In this document: positions 1 through 8,031 of the stretch, in pieces
How the letters are laid out: each line of letters starts with the position of its first letter
How positions within the stretch are numbered: the first letter of the stretch is position 1
Source: JAITMY01 sp031549685
GTDB taxonomy: Bacteria; Bacteroidota; Bacteroidia; Bacteroidales; UBA932
NCBI GenBank assembly: GCA_031549685.1
Contig: JAVBPG010000010.1
Span: 11,406 to 75,405, forward strand
Direction of reading: 5' to 3'
Length of the DNA stretch: 64,000 nucleotides
Position numbers and translations under genes: made by a program
The notes under the pieces: model-generated
What the model was told of the DNA's origin: nothing
Databases searched by the model: none
The model's input: only the letters and a program-made list of their open reading frames with translations

Positions 1-60
1 CGAGGTATGGCAGCCGTAGGTAAGGGCTGCCACGGCCATAATGGGAAGTATGCGTTTCAT
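1..60 (-). CDS. Lipoprotein, N-terminal fragment (runs off the window edge)
   Basis: Only the first 20 codons are inside the window, read on the minus strand from the ATG at 58-60. They encode a typical lipoprotein leader: two basic residues after Met (MKR), a short hydrophobic stretch and a lipobox-like L-T-Y-G-C ending at Cys17. The product should be lipidated and anchored in the envelope. The mature part is outside the window, so no function can be given. It lies downstream of the FKBP gene, which has its own terminator in between, so it is probably transcribed separately. Confidence 0.6.
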   Translation of the reverse strand, partial: MKRILPIMAVAALTYGCHTS

Positions 61-95
61 GGCGTTGATTCTTTTGGAGTTAAAAATGTATTCAC

Positions 96-130
96 AAAAA
101 AAGCAGGTGCCTGTGGCTTACCTGCTTTTT
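96..130 (-). terminator. Rho-independent terminator of the FKBP gene
   Basis: The arms AAGCAGGT (101-108) and ACCTGCTT (120-127) form an 8-bp perfect stem with an 11-base loop. On the minus strand the stem is followed by a run of seven T (the A-run at 96-102). It sits about 25 bases past the stop codon of the FKBP gene. Confidence 0.85.
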
Positions 131-153
131 GTTTTTTGTATAGAGAAAGGTGG

Positions 154-861
154 CTACTTCTTGGCCTTGGGGTCTTCCTTTACTACCTTCAGCAGCTCCA
201 CTTCAAATATAAGGGTTGAGTTGGGGCCAATGGCACCACCTGCACCCTGCTCGCCGTAGGCCAGGTCGGAGGGAATCCAGAACGTTACCTTTGATCCTTC
301 ATTAACCAGCTGCAAACCTTCGGTCCAGCCCCTGATCACGCCGTCGAGGCGGAACTTGGCGGGCTCGCCGCGCTCGTACGATGAGTCGAACTCCTTACCG
401 TCGAGGGTAGTACCGCGGTAGTGCACCTCAACTTCGTCGGTGGCGGCGGGCTTGGGGCCGCTACCTTCGGTGGTAACCTTGTACTGCAGGCCGCTTTCGG
501 TGGTCTTCACACCCTCCTCGTTCTTGTTCTTGGCCAAGAATTCTTCACCTTCCTTCAGGTTCTTCGTAACGGCCTCCATTTGCTTTTTTTGGAAGTAGTT
601 GTTGAGCAGCGCTACGGCCTCATCGTTGGTCATTTTTGCGTTGGCGCCTTCTTTTTCAATCATGTCGGCAATACCCTTGGCCACTATCTTGGCATTTAAG
701 CCTTCAATGTTCATGCGGCCGAGGCTTTCGCCAATGTTGATGCCAAATGCGTAGCTAACCGAATCAACTTCGCTGCTTTTTGCGCCGATGCTGCTTGAGC
801 TGCACGACATGAAGGCTAAACCTGCAAATGCCGCGATGAGAATAGTTCCTTTAAATTTCAT
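154..861 (-). CDS. FKBP-type peptidyl-prolyl cis-trans isomerase, lipoprotein
   Basis: Catalyses cis-trans isomerisation of X-Pro bonds and probably acts as an envelope folding factor. The start at 861 gives 235 residues that begin with a lipoprotein leader (MKFK, hydrophobic stretch, lipobox F-M-S-C followed by serines). An upstream in-frame ATG would add a 16-residue non-signal extension and was rejected. Residues ~30-120 are the helical FKBP_N dimerisation region (DSVSYAFGINIGESL). Residues ~125-225 are the FKBP domain, with the expected VHYRGTTLDGKEFDSS, the VIRGWTEGLQLV core and LAYGEQGAGG before IGPNSTLIFEVELL. The architecture matches FkpA/Mip-like proteins. A TACCTTTG box lies 46 bases upstream. 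It is monocistronic. Confidence 0.93.
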   Translation of the reverse strand: MKFKGTILIAAFAGLAFMSCSSSSIGAKSSEVDSVSYAFGINIGESLGRMNIEGLNAKIVAKGIADMIEKEGANAKMTNDEAVALLNNYFQKKQMEAVTKNLKEGEEFLAKNKNEEGVKTTESGLQYKVTTEGSGPKPAATDEVEVHYRGTTLDGKEFDSSYERGEPAKFRLDGVIRGWTEGLQLVNEGSKVTFWIPSDLAYGEQGAGGAIGPNSTLIFEVELLKVVKEDPKAKK

Positions 862-906
862 TGTTTTGTTATTTTTTTGTTGGTTATTTTTAGCTTGTAA
901 GGCTGG

Positions 907-914
907 CAAAGGTA
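907..914 (-). promoter_or_regulatory. Bacteroidota -7 box upstream of the FKBP gene
   Basis: On the minus strand this reads TACCTTTG, a perfect match to the TAnnTTTG consensus of the Bacteroidota primary sigma factor, 46 bases before the FKBP ATG. No convincing -33 TTTG was seen. Confidence 0.6.
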
Positions 915-938
915 TGAAAAAAACGTAGAGCTTTTATG

Positions 939-2318
939 TTAAATAGTTCTACGATCCTCCTTTTTACACACAATCTTCATATAAATTAAGCCAATGGCGG
1001 CTGCAAGCAGCGAGCTGATAATAATGGCTTGCTTGCCAACATTTTGCATATCTACCTCAATCTCGGAGCTGAAGGCAATGGTGTTGATAAAAATGGATAC
1101 GGTAAAGCCAACGCCGGCCAGTATGCTTGCGCCAACCATCTCCGCCCAGCGCGTTTTGTACGGCATGGAGGCCAGGCCCAGCTTTATGGTAATCCAGCTC
1201 ATGAGCGTAATGCCGATGGGCTTGCCCACCAGCAGCCCGAGGAAAATACCGATGGCCACGGGGTTGCCGGCCAGCATGGCCAGCGCCTCGGGGTTGATGA
1301 CCACCGCGGCGTTGGATAGCGCAAAGATGGGCATGATGCAAAAGGCCACCCAGGGCTGCAGCGAGTGCTCGAGGCGTAGCAGCAGGGGCGATGAGCGGCG
1401 CAGCTCGCTCGTGAGGTTGTGGAGCTGCTGCTGCTCCAGCTTGTTTTTAAGCAGCGGGGTCGATTGCTTGTAGGCATCCCTGAACCGCTCGAGCATGTAC
1501 TTGCTGCGCACGTAAAAGCGCACCTGGTTTACCCTGATGTTGGCCGGAATGGTCATGGCCAGCGCCACGCCGGCTATGGTGGCGTGCACCCCCGAGCGGA
1601 GCGTCAGGAACCAAAGCACAATGCCCAAAATCACGTAGGGGAACGTGCGGTTAACCCCCATGCGGTTGATAAGAATGAGCACGCCCAAAACCAGCGCTGC
1701 TGCAATAAGGTACTCAACGTAAACAACGTGGGTGGGGTAGAATAGGGCCATAACAACAATGGAACCCAGGTCGACGGCAATGGCCAGGGCGGTAAGAAAT
1801 ACCTTAACCCCGGTGGGAACCCTTTTGCCCAAAATTGCCAGCAGGCCTATGGTGAGCGCAATATCGGTAGCCATGGGTATGCCCCAGCCCTGCTCGCCTA
1901 CGGTCCCTGCGTTGAAGTAAAAGTAAATGAGGCCGGGGGCCAGCATGCCGCCCACGGCTGCAAATATGGGCAGCATGGCGTGGCGCAGGGACGAGAGCTC
2001 GCCCACCACCATTTCGCGCTTAATTTCCAAGCCCAGCGAGAAGAAGAACACCACCATCAGCGCGTTATTAACCCAGTCGCCCACGGTGCGCATGGGCAGG
2101 AAGTTGGGGTTGTAGCTGAACGATAGCGAGAGGTCGGTAGCCCAAAATTTATACAAACCTTCTAAGGCGGGTATGTTGGCGCTTAGTATAGCTACAACGG
2201 TAAAGATGAGGAGCAGCACGCCCGCCGAGGTTTGCTGGCGCACAAACCCTGCAAATGGCGAAAGAATCTGCCGCATACCGTACTGCCTGCGCGCGCGGTT
2301 AAAGTTAATGGAGTTCAT
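939..2318 (-). CDS. nhaA: NhaA-family Na+/H+ antiporter with altered active-site aspartate pair
   Basis: Inner-membrane antiporter of 459 residues that would exchange external protons for internal sodium. Family signatures are clear: NALMVVFFFSLGLEIKRE near residue 85, ATDIA with Asp152 (E. coli Asp133), SGVHATIAGV and VGKPIGI (the E. coli Lys300 region). A ~45-residue charged loop near residues 270-330 makes it longer than the E. coli protein, as I recall for Bacteroidota members. Oddity: the essential Asp-Asp pair (E. coli 163/164) is Val182-Asp183 here. The codon is GTC at 1773-1775, one base from GAC. In E. coli, Asp163 substitutions abolish activity, so the protein may be inactive, altered in mechanism, or affected by a sequence error. 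Confidence 0.92.
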   Translation of the reverse strand: MNSINFNRARRQYGMRQILSPFAGFVRQQTSAGVLLLIFTVVAILSANIPALEGLYKFWATDLSLSFSYNPNFLPMRTVGDWVNNALMVVFFFSLGLEIKREMVVGELSSLRHAMLPIFAAVGGMLAPGLIYFYFNAGTVGEQGWGIPMATDIALTIGLLAILGKRVPTGVKVFLTALAIAVDLGSIVVMALFYPTHVVYVEYLIAAALVLGVLILINRMGVNRTFPYVILGIVLWFLTLRSGVHATIAGVALAMTIPANIRVNQVRFYVRSKYMLERFRDAYKQSTPLLKNKLEQQQLHNLTSELRRSSPLLLRLEHSLQPWVAFCIMPIFALSNAAVVINPEALAMLAGNPVAIGIFLGLLVGKPIGITLMSWITIKLGLASMPYKTRWAEMVGASILAGVGFTVSIFINTIAFSSEIEVDMQNVGKQAIIISSLLAAAIGLIYMKIVCKKEDRRTI

Positions 2319-2630
2319 AGCTAAGTGATTGTCGATTTATGATTTATGATGGATGATTTATAGTTGCTATATGCAGCATTAAAAAATTTGGCATTGTTAA
2401 GTTAATATAGGTTCCATGATTTACAGCACTTAATGGTTATGTCATCCTGAGCGAAGCGAAGGATCTCAAGTTCGCACAGAGCTTCATATTCACAACATGA
2501 GATTCTTCGCTCTGCTCAGAATGACAAGGGTTCGATTTTTATTAAAATCTACACTAAATTAACAATACCAAAAATTTTTACCAAGTCCCTAAGTATTTCT
2601 TTGCTTTTTCTGTTTTAGCATTAAAAAATC
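2319..2630. other. Intergenic region with a palindromic repeat
   Basis: This stretch contains no gene. It holds a short TTTATGAT-rich segment next to nhaA (about 2335-2365), the palindromic repeat at 2441-2525, and AT-rich sequence up to the ureohydrolase stop codon. I found no terminator with a convincing T-run. Confidence 0.6.
2441..2525. repeat. GTCATCCTGAG palindromic repeat (REP-like)
   Basis: The 27-base left arm (2441-2467, GTCATCCTGAGCGAAGCG...) and right arm (2499-2525, ...GCTCAGAATGAC) are imperfect inverted repeats around a ~31-base spacer. The same terminal pattern (GTCAT...ATGAC) recurs at many intergenic positions in this window. Confidence 0.8.
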
Positions 2631-3671
2631 TCAGACATTCTTAGGTTGCGACCTGATGCAGTAGCCGCACAGCTTGTACAGCACGCGGGCACCCACGGTG
2701 GCGTCCCACTCGCTGCCGTCGGGGCCGGGTGCCACCTCGCACAGGTCAAAGCCCACAATGGTTTTTCCCTGCTGCACCAGCCGGTTGATGAGGTAGCAGG
2801 CCTGGTGAAAGCTGAGTCCGCCCGGTACCGGCGTACCCGTGTTGGGGCAGTGGTCGGGCGACAGGCCGTCTATGTCGAAGCTGATGTATACCTTTTGCGG
2901 CAGCTTGGCCAGCATGTCGTCGCACAGCTGTGCCCATGTTTTTCCGCTAAAGAGCGCCGCGTTCAGCCGGTAGTCGTCAAATTGTTGCACGCGCTCATCG
3001 CCGGTGGCCAGCGTGGCCTCGTCGGTGCACAAGTCGCGAATGCCCACCTGCACCAGCGATGTTACCTGCGGCACCTGCTGCAGCGTGTTGTACATGATGG
3101 AGGCGTGCGAGTACTCAAAGCCTTCGTACGCCTGCCGCAGGTCGGCGTGCGCATCGATGTGCAGCAGGCCGAACTCGGCGTGCACCTCGCCCAGCGCCTT
3201 AATCAGGCCCAGCGGAGTGCTGTGGTCGCCGCCCACCAGGCCCACCAGCTTGGAGCGCTGCAGCTGCTCCCTGGCCCGGTCGTACACGTAGCTGTTGAGC
3301 TCGCGCGAGGCCTTGTTTACTCTGGATAAAAAGGGTGCGAGGGCGGGGTCGTCCTCGGCGGCGCCTTCCTCAAGCAGCGCAATGGCAGCTTCGGCATCCT
3401 TGCGGGCCGAGGCGCTCAGCAGACCGATTTTTTTACTTTCGGGAATTGTGGCTATGCCTTTTGTCCACGCCTCGCCGTTGTCGAGGTCATACAGGTCTAT
3501 CTGCGCCGAGGCGTCGAGCATGGCCTGCGGACCGTTGGCGGTGCCCGGGCGGTACGAGGTGGTTACATCCCAGGGCACGGGCAAAAGCACCAGCGCAGCC
3601 TCCTCCTCCGAGAAGGGAAGGGCAAAGTAGCTACCGTTGGGTATGCCGATATTGTTGGGGTTAAATTCCAT
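2631..3671 (-). CDS. Arginase/agmatinase/formiminoglutamase family ureohydrolase
   Basis: Binuclear manganese hydrolase of 346 residues that releases urea or formamide from a guanidino or formimino substrate. Metal-binding signatures are intact: GGDHS near residue 152, HIDAHADLR near 175 and SFDIDGLSP near 272. The substrate-side region (CPNTGTPVPGGLSF) fits the family but does not separate agmatinase from formiminoglutamase or arginase. I start at the ATG at 3669-3671; an in-frame TTG two codons upstream is less likely. A TAAATTTG box lies ~97 bases upstream. No urease or histidine-degradation genes are nearby to define the pathway. Confidence 0.88.
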   Translation of the reverse strand: MEFNPNNIGIPNGSYFALPFSEEEAALVLLPVPWDVTTSYRPGTANGPQAMLDASAQIDLYDLDNGEAWTKGIATIPESKKIGLLSASARKDAEAAIALLEEGAAEDDPALAPFLSRVNKASRELNSYVYDRAREQLQRSKLVGLVGGDHSTPLGLIKALGEVHAEFGLLHIDAHADLRQAYEGFEYSHASIMYNTLQQVPQVTSLVQVGIRDLCTDEATLATGDERVQQFDDYRLNAALFSGKTWAQLCDDMLAKLPQKVYISFDIDGLSPDHCPNTGTPVPGGLSFHQACYLINRLVQQGKTIVGFDLCEVAPGPDGSEWDATVGARVLYKLCGYCIRSQPKNV

Positions 3672-3767
3672 GTGCAAAAAAAGGGTACAAAGTGCATGCA
3701 GCTGCTGCCCCGCTTAGGGTAGGCGCGCTGATACGAACGTAAAAAAATGCAAAAATGCAAATTGGTT

Positions 3768-3775
3768 CAAATTTA
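3768..3775 (-). promoter_or_regulatory. Candidate -7 box for the ureohydrolase gene
   Basis: On the minus strand it reads TAAATTTG, matching TAnnTTTG, in an AT-rich stretch that would give a leader of roughly 90 bases. Confidence 0.4.
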
Positions 3776-3908
3776 GGAATAAGCGTTTTTACTACGAAAA
3801 TAATGCGCTCTATTTGTGAAATTTTAACGTTGAAAATCCTTTGCAGGCTGGCATTCTTTTTTCGGGCTTTCCTTTCGTACTTTTGTGCTGAAAATGCTGC
3901 TTTGAAGT

Positions 3909-4132
3909 TTAGAAGCTGTCTAAATTTTAACCAAAGCTTGTCCCGCAAGGCGGGAGAGACACGGAGAACACATAGCCACATGCTTACTTCTGCCGCTAAT
4001 TTACTCTGTTTTCTCCGAACCATATCATAAAGAGAGTAACAAAAGAACACATGAGAACAAAGCAGGGTTTGTTTTTCGTGTTCTCCGTGTCTCTGTGGTT
4101 AAGTATTGTTTTTTGAATTTTAGACAGTTTCA
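3909..4132. repeat. MITE-like inverted-repeat element between divergent genes
   Basis: The region 3672-4186 has no gene. Within it, GAAGCTGTCTAAATTTTAA (from ~3911) is an imperfect inverse of TTGAATTTTAGACAGTTTC (4114-4132). Nested inside, GACACGGAGAACACA (3957-3971) faces GTGTTCTCCGTGTC (4078-4091). The nested arms and ~220-base length resemble a small non-autonomous mobile element, but no target-site duplication was established. A partial relative (GTGTTCCGTG ... GTACTCCGTGTGCC) lies at about 42908-42956. Confidence 0.55.
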
Positions 4133-4186
4133 GAATAGTCCCATTGCGTAAAAACATATTGTGAACCGTATAATTTTAGTGCCACC

Positions 4187-4924
4187 ATGAATACCATCCT
4201 CAACCACCGCTCCATTCGCCGCTTTAAGCCCGAGGCGCCCGGGCAGGAAGTGCTGGACGAAATACTGCAGGCGGGAACCCGCGCATCGAATACGGGTAAC
4301 ATGCAGCCCTACAGCATAGTGCTTACCACCGATGCCGAAATTCTGGCGCGGCTCAACGCCTGCCACTACCACCAGCCGGCCTCCAAGGCGCCCGTGCAGC
4401 TGACCTTCTGCGCGGACTTCAATCGATTTAACAAGTGGTGCTTGCAGCGCAACGCGCAACCGGGCTACGACAACTTTTTGTCGTTTCTGGTGGGCTACGG
4501 CGATGCCATGCTGGCGGCGCAAAACCTGTGCCTCGCCGCCGAGGAGCGCGGTTTGGGCATTTGCTACCTCGGCACGGTGCTGTACAACGCCGAAAAAATT
4601 ATTGATATTCTGCATTTGCCGAAGGGCGTGGTGCCCGTAACCACCGTGGTGCTCGGCTACCCCGACGAGCAGCCCGCCCTTACCGACCGCCTGCCGCCGG
4701 AGGCCGTGGTGCACCGCGAAACCTACCACGACTACTCGCCGGAGGATATTGACCGCCTGTACGCCGAGAAGGAGAATTTACCTTTCCACAAGGAGCTGCT
4801 CACGATAAATAAAAAGGAAACGCTGGCGCAGATTTTTACCGATAACCGCTACCCGAAATCCACCAATGAGGCGGTCTCGAAAAGCCTGCTTGAGGTGCTG
4901 AAGAGGCAGGGATTTTTGGGTTGA
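4187..4924 (+). CDS. Nitroreductase-family NADPH-dependent oxidoreductase (NfsA-like)
   Basis: FMN-dependent reductase of 245 residues for nitroaromatics, quinones or flavins in the cytoplasm. The N-terminal HRSIRRFKPE signature, the TRASNTGNMQPYS FMN-binding segment (residues ~31-43) and the LAAEERGLGICYLG segment (~119-132) are diagnostic. A VTTVVLGYPDE motif (~152) and a C-terminal extension ending in KRQGF place it with NfsA/Frp-type enzymes. It stands alone between two minus-strand units. The physiological substrate cannot be read from sequence. Confidence 0.88.
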   Translation: MNTILNHRSIRRFKPEAPGQEVLDEILQAGTRASNTGNMQPYSIVLTTDAEILARLNACHYHQPASKAPVQLTFCADFNRFNKWCLQRNAQPGYDNFLSFLVGYGDAMLAAQNLCLAAEERGLGICYLGTVLYNAEKIIDILHLPKGVVPVTTVVLGYPDEQPALTDRLPPEAVVHRETYHDYSPEDIDRLYAEKENLPFHKELLTINKKETLAQIFTDNRYPKSTNEAVSKSLLEVLKRQGFLG

Positions 4925-5005
4925 GGAAGGAGTGACAGGAAAATACTGCGGATGTTGGGAACTTTGGTTTTGCTGAGTTTTGGTACCAACTAACAAAAAT
5001 CCATG

Positions 5006-5060
5006 CTAAAAAACAAAAAAATAACAGGATTACCGGCTGTGCTTAGCCTGTAATCCTGTT
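5006..5060 (-). terminator. Terminator of the kor operon
   Basis: A perfect 11-bp stem (5023-5033 with 5050-5060, AACAGGATTAC/GTAATCCTGTT) is extended by a 4-bp inner stem, GGCT/AGCC. On the minus strand it is followed by a T-rich run (A-runs at about 5008-5021). It lies just past the korC stop codon and is oriented for minus-strand transcription only. Confidence 0.88.
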
Positions 5061-5083
5061 AAAAAAGGAAGTTGAACTGGGCT

Positions 5084-5620
5084 TTACTCCACAATTTCCA
5101 TGCCCCGCTGTATGGCTTGTTCGTTCATGGGGATGAGCTTGTGCACGCGCTCGGGCAGCGATTTCTGCAAACCCTTCACCACATTCTCCAGCTTTACAAT
5201 GGGCTTGATTTTGAGAAAAGCGCCCAGCACAATCATATTGAATACCTTAGCGTTACCCATTTTCGAAGCCTCCTCGGTGGCGGCTACCTTGTGAATGGTA
5301 ATGTCGGTGCGCTTGGGCGGGTGGGTTATGCCGTTGGGGTCGTAGAGCAGGGTGCCGCCTTTTTTTACCGTGCCCTCAAATTTTTCCAGCGACTGCTGGT
5401 TGAGGATAATGGCCGTATCGTACTCCTGCACTATGGGCGAGCTGATGCGATCGTCGCTCAGGATTACGGTTACGTTGGCCGTGCCGCCGCGCATTTCGGG
5501 ACCGTAGCTGGGCATCCAGGTTACCTCCTGGTTTTGCATAATACCCGAGTAGGCCAATATTTTTCCCATCGACAGTACGCCCTGTCCGCCGAATCCGGCT
5601 ATGATAATTTCTTCTTTCAT
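5084..5620 (-). CDS. korC: 2-oxoacid:ferredoxin oxidoreductase gamma subunit
   Basis: Gamma subunit (178 residues) of an oxidoreductase that decarboxylates a 2-oxoacid to the acyl-CoA and reduces ferredoxin. The start at 5620 (MKEEIIIAGFGGQG) fits the family; the longer reading frame would add 15 unrelated residues. Signatures are GFGGQGVLSMGKILAYSG near the N-terminus and SYGPEMRGGTANVTV near residue 42, as in POR/KOR gamma chains. It is the last gene of the operon and is followed by a strong terminator. Alpha, beta and ferredoxin subunits lie upstream. The 2-oxoglutarate assignment is based on overall resemblance of the set; a branched-chain 2-oxoacid substrate is possible. Confidence 0.9.
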   Translation of the reverse strand: MKEEIIIAGFGGQGVLSMGKILAYSGIMQNQEVTWMPSYGPEMRGGTANVTVILSDDRISSPIVQEYDTAIILNQQSLEKFEGTVKKGGTLLYDPNGITHPPKRTDITIHKVAATEEASKMGNAKVFNMIVLGAFLKIKPIVKLENVVKGLQKSLPERVHKLIPMNEQAIQRGMEIVE

Positions 5621-5704
5621 AAAAAATGATATGCGATTTTTCGATTTGCGATATGCGACCAACATAACATTTCACATGTCTCGCATCGCAAGTCCATTCT
5701 TTTT

Positions 5705-6007
5705 CTAACAAATGTAATCCGCCGATGTTCTCCCGCTCACCACCTCGCGAATAAACTTGCCCACCTCCTTATGCAGCGGGTGCTCCTGGTAAACGGCCAG
5801 GGCCTCCTTGCTCTCCAGCTCGCTGTACAGCACAAGGTCGCCGCTGCTGTCGGAGCGCAAAAAGTCAAGTCCGACTTCAATCCTGAGCAGGCCGGGAATT
5901 TTTCCGCTCAGCGCCTCCAGCTTTTCCTTGGCTAGGCGGGCGTTACCTGCCTTATCGTTGCCCAGCGCCTCGTCCCTGAGCTTCCAAATAACAATGTGCT
6001 TTACCAC
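5705..6007 (-). CDS. Dabb (stress-responsive A/B barrel) domain protein
   Basis: The 100-residue protein is one Dabb domain: MVKHIVIWKL at the start, the LEALSGKIPGLLRIEVGLDF region and the Y-HP-H segment (VYQEHPLHKEVGKFI, residues ~72-86) typical of this ferredoxin-like dimeric fold. Known Dabb proteins include small monooxygenases, decarboxylase/cyclase-like enzymes and plant stress proteins, so no reaction can be assigned. It sits between the beta and gamma subunit genes of the 2-oxoacid:ferredoxin oxidoreductase, same strand, with short gaps on both sides. It is therefore probably co-transcribed, which is not the usual arrangement I know for these operons. Confidence 0.82.
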   Translation of the reverse strand: MVKHIVIWKLRDEALGNDKAGNARLAKEKLEALSGKIPGLLRIEVGLDFLRSDSSGDLVLYSELESKEALAVYQEHPLHKEVGKFIREVVSGRTSADYIC

Positions 6008-6066
6008 AAATCTAAATTGTTAGTTGTTAATTGTTAATGATAAATGGTTAATGAGATTTCGTTTAT

Positions 6067-6105
6067 CATTAATCATTGAACATTAATCATTGAACATTAA
6101 TCATT
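6067..6105. repeat. 14-bp tandem repeat overlapping the korB stop
   Basis: The unit CATTAATCATTGAA is repeated about 2.7 times, starting at 6067, 6081 and 6095. It overlaps the end of the beta-subunit gene and fills the gap before the Dabb gene. Confidence 0.8.
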
Positions 6106-6861
6106 ATCCTTTATATCTCCCAGCGGGTAAAACGGCAGCATGTTTTCTGCCATCCACCTGTTCGATTCCACGGGCGACAGCTTCCAGCCCGAGCTGCAGG
6201 TGGCCACCACCTCTACAAAGGATAATCCCTTTCCGTCGCGCGCCTTTTCAAACGCTTTTTTCAGCGCCTTGCGCGCCTGGCGCACCGCCCCGGGCGTGTG
6301 CACAGCCTGGCGCGTTACGTACGAGGTGCCGGGCAGCTGCGCCATCATTTCCGATACCTTGAACGGGTATCCGTTGACATCGACCTTGCGCCCGTGGGGC
6401 GTGGTGGCGGTTTTCATGCCGAGCAGGGTGGTGGGCGCCATTTGTCCGCCGGTCATGCCGTAAATGCCGTTGTTGATGAAAATAACGGTGATGTTGTCGC
6501 CGCGGTTGCAGGCGTGTATAATTTCGGCGGTGCCGATGGCGGCCAGGTCGCCGTCGCCCTGGTAGGCAAAAACGTGCTGCTTGGGGTTGGTGCGCTTAAT
6601 ACCGGTGGCTACCGCCGGGGCGCGGCCGTGGGCGGCCTCCACCCAGTCAATGTCGAGGTAGTTGTACAGCAGCACCGAGCAGCCCACGGGCGTTACGCCG
6701 ATGGTTTGCTCCTGTATGCCCAAATCCTCAATCACCTCGGCCAAAATTTTGTGCACCGTACCGTGGCTGCAGCCCGGGCAGTAGTGCATGGGCGCATCGG
6801 TGAGTACCTTGGTTTTGCCGTAGGCAAGGTTTTCGGGTTTTATAATTTCTTCTGTAGTCAT
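6097..6861 (-). CDS. korB: 2-oxoacid:ferredoxin oxidoreductase beta subunit (thiamine diphosphate binding)
   Basis: Catalytic thiamine-diphosphate subunit, 254 residues. MHYCPGCSHG (residues 25-34) supplies the CxxC that in this family helps bind a [4Fe-4S] cluster. The TPP/Mg2+ motif is GDGDLAAIG (102-110), followed by the NN pair and GIYGMTGGQ (~131-139). A Cys in VGCSVLLY (~61) and another in the C-terminal VATCSSGW also match KOR/VOR beta chains. It acts with the alpha (korA), gamma (korC) and ferredoxin (korD) subunits encoded around it. An AT-rich ~60-base gap separates it from korA. Confidence 0.93.
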   Translation of the reverse strand: MTTEEIIKPENLAYGKTKVLTDAPMHYCPGCSHGTVHKILAEVIEDLGIQEQTIGVTPVGCSVLLYNYLDIDWVEAAHGRAPAVATGIKRTNPKQHVFAYQGDGDLAAIGTAEIIHACNRGDNITVIFINNGIYGMTGGQMAPTTLLGMKTATTPHGRKVDVNGYPFKVSEMMAQLPGTSYVTRQAVHTPGAVRQARKALKKAFEKARDGKGLSFVEVVATCSSGWKLSPVESNRWMAENMLPFYPLGDIKDND

Positions 6862-6921
6862 AATTTTAATTGCTAATTATTAATTGTACATGATAAATGA
6901 AAATTCATTAACCACTAACAA

Positions 6922-8004
6922 TTAACCATTAATCATTTTTTTCATCGCCTCCACCACCTCGCTGGGCGAGTGCACGATTCCGCCGTTGCGGCCAAAGTGC
7001 TCCACGGGCAGCGCGCCGTTTACCGCTAGGCGTACGTCGTACACCATTTGTCCGGCGCTCATTTCTACGCTCAAAATTCCCTTCAGCTGCTTTGCCCTGG
7101 CGGCAATTTGCTTTGAGGGGAAGGGGAATAGCGTGATGGGGCGCAGCAGGCCAACCTTTACGCCTTCGGCGCGCAGCAGCTCCACGGCCTTTTGGCTAAT
7201 GCGCGCCGAAATGCCGTAGGCCACAATGAGGTACTCGGCATCGTCGCAGTACAGCTCCTCGTAGCGCACCTCTTTTTCCTTCATTTCGGCGTACTTGGCC
7301 TGCAGCTTGTGGTTGAACTTTTCGTGCCGCGCCGGGTCGAGCTCCACCGAGGTTACGATGTTGCGGTTGTGGCGCCCGTCCTTGCCCATAGCTGCCCAGC
7401 TGCCGCTGATTTGCTTTACTTCCTCATCGCTAAAGCGGGGGCGCTGCTCGGCCAGCTCCACCTTTTCCATCATTTGTCCCACCACGCCGTCGGCCAGTAT
7501 CATGGCGGGGTTGCGGTACTTAAAGGCAAGGTCGAAGCCCAGGCCCACAAAGTCGTGCATCTCCTGCACCGAGGCAGGCGCCAGTACGATGAGGTTGTAG
7601 TCGCCGTGGCCGCCGCCCTTGGTGGCCTGGAAGTAGTCCGCCTGCGAGGGCTGAATGGTGCCCAAGCCGGGGCCTCCGCGCGATACGTTGACCACCAGGC
7701 AGGGCAGCTCCGCCCCGGCGAGGTACGAAAGGCCTTCGGCCATCAGGCTTATGCCGGGGCTCGACGATGAGGTCATGGCGCGCTTGCCGGTGCCGGCCGC
7801 GCCGTACACCATGTTGATGGAGGCTATTTCGCTCTCGGCTTGCAGCACCACCATGCCGGTGGTATTCCAAGGCTCCAGCTCCATAAGCGTTTCCATTACC
7901 TCGGATTGGGGGGTTATGGGGTAGCCAAAGTAGGCGTCGCAGCCGCAGCGAATGGCGGCTTCGGCAATCACCTCGTTACCCTTCATTAGTCGTAGTTCTC
8001 TCAT
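6922..8004 (-). CDS. korA: 2-oxoacid:ferredoxin oxidoreductase alpha subunit (VorB/KorA type)
   Basis: A 360-residue alpha chain carrying the substrate and pyrimidine-binding half of the enzyme. It starts MRELRLMKGNEVIAEAAI and shows the hallmark YPITPQSE (residues ~28-35), QAESEIASINMVYGAAGTGKRAMTSSSSPG (written in parts: QAESEIAS at ~55, TSSSSPG at ~78) and SRGGPGLGT. The short length and sequence are those annotated VorB or KorA in Bacteroidota, so a branched-chain 2-oxoacid or 2-oxoglutarate substrate is likely. Pyruvate:ferredoxin oxidoreductase of these organisms is usually one large fused protein. It is preceded by the ferredoxin gene. Confidence 0.92.
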   Translation of the reverse strand: MRELRLMKGNEVIAEAAIRCGCDAYFGYPITPQSEVMETLMELEPWNTTGMVVLQAESEIASINMVYGAAGTGKRAMTSSSSPGISLMAEGLSYLAGAELPCLVVNVSRGGPGLGTIQPSQADYFQATKGGGHGDYNLIVLAPASVQEMHDFVGLGFDLAFKYRNPAMILADGVVGQMMEKVELAEQRPRFSDEEVKQISGSWAAMGKDGRHNRNIVTSVELDPARHEKFNHKLQAKYAEMKEKEVRYEELYCDDAEYLIVAYGISARISQKAVELLRAEGVKVGLLRPITLFPFPSKQIAARAKQLKGILSVEMSAGQMVYDVRLAVNGALPVEHFGRNGGIVHSPSEVVEAMKKMING

Positions 8005-8031
8005 TATTTTTTAGTTGATAATGGATAGCTG

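Noticed and set aside
4130..4729. 199-codon minus-strand reading frame
   Set aside because: Antisense to the nitroreductase, whose FMN motifs are clear.
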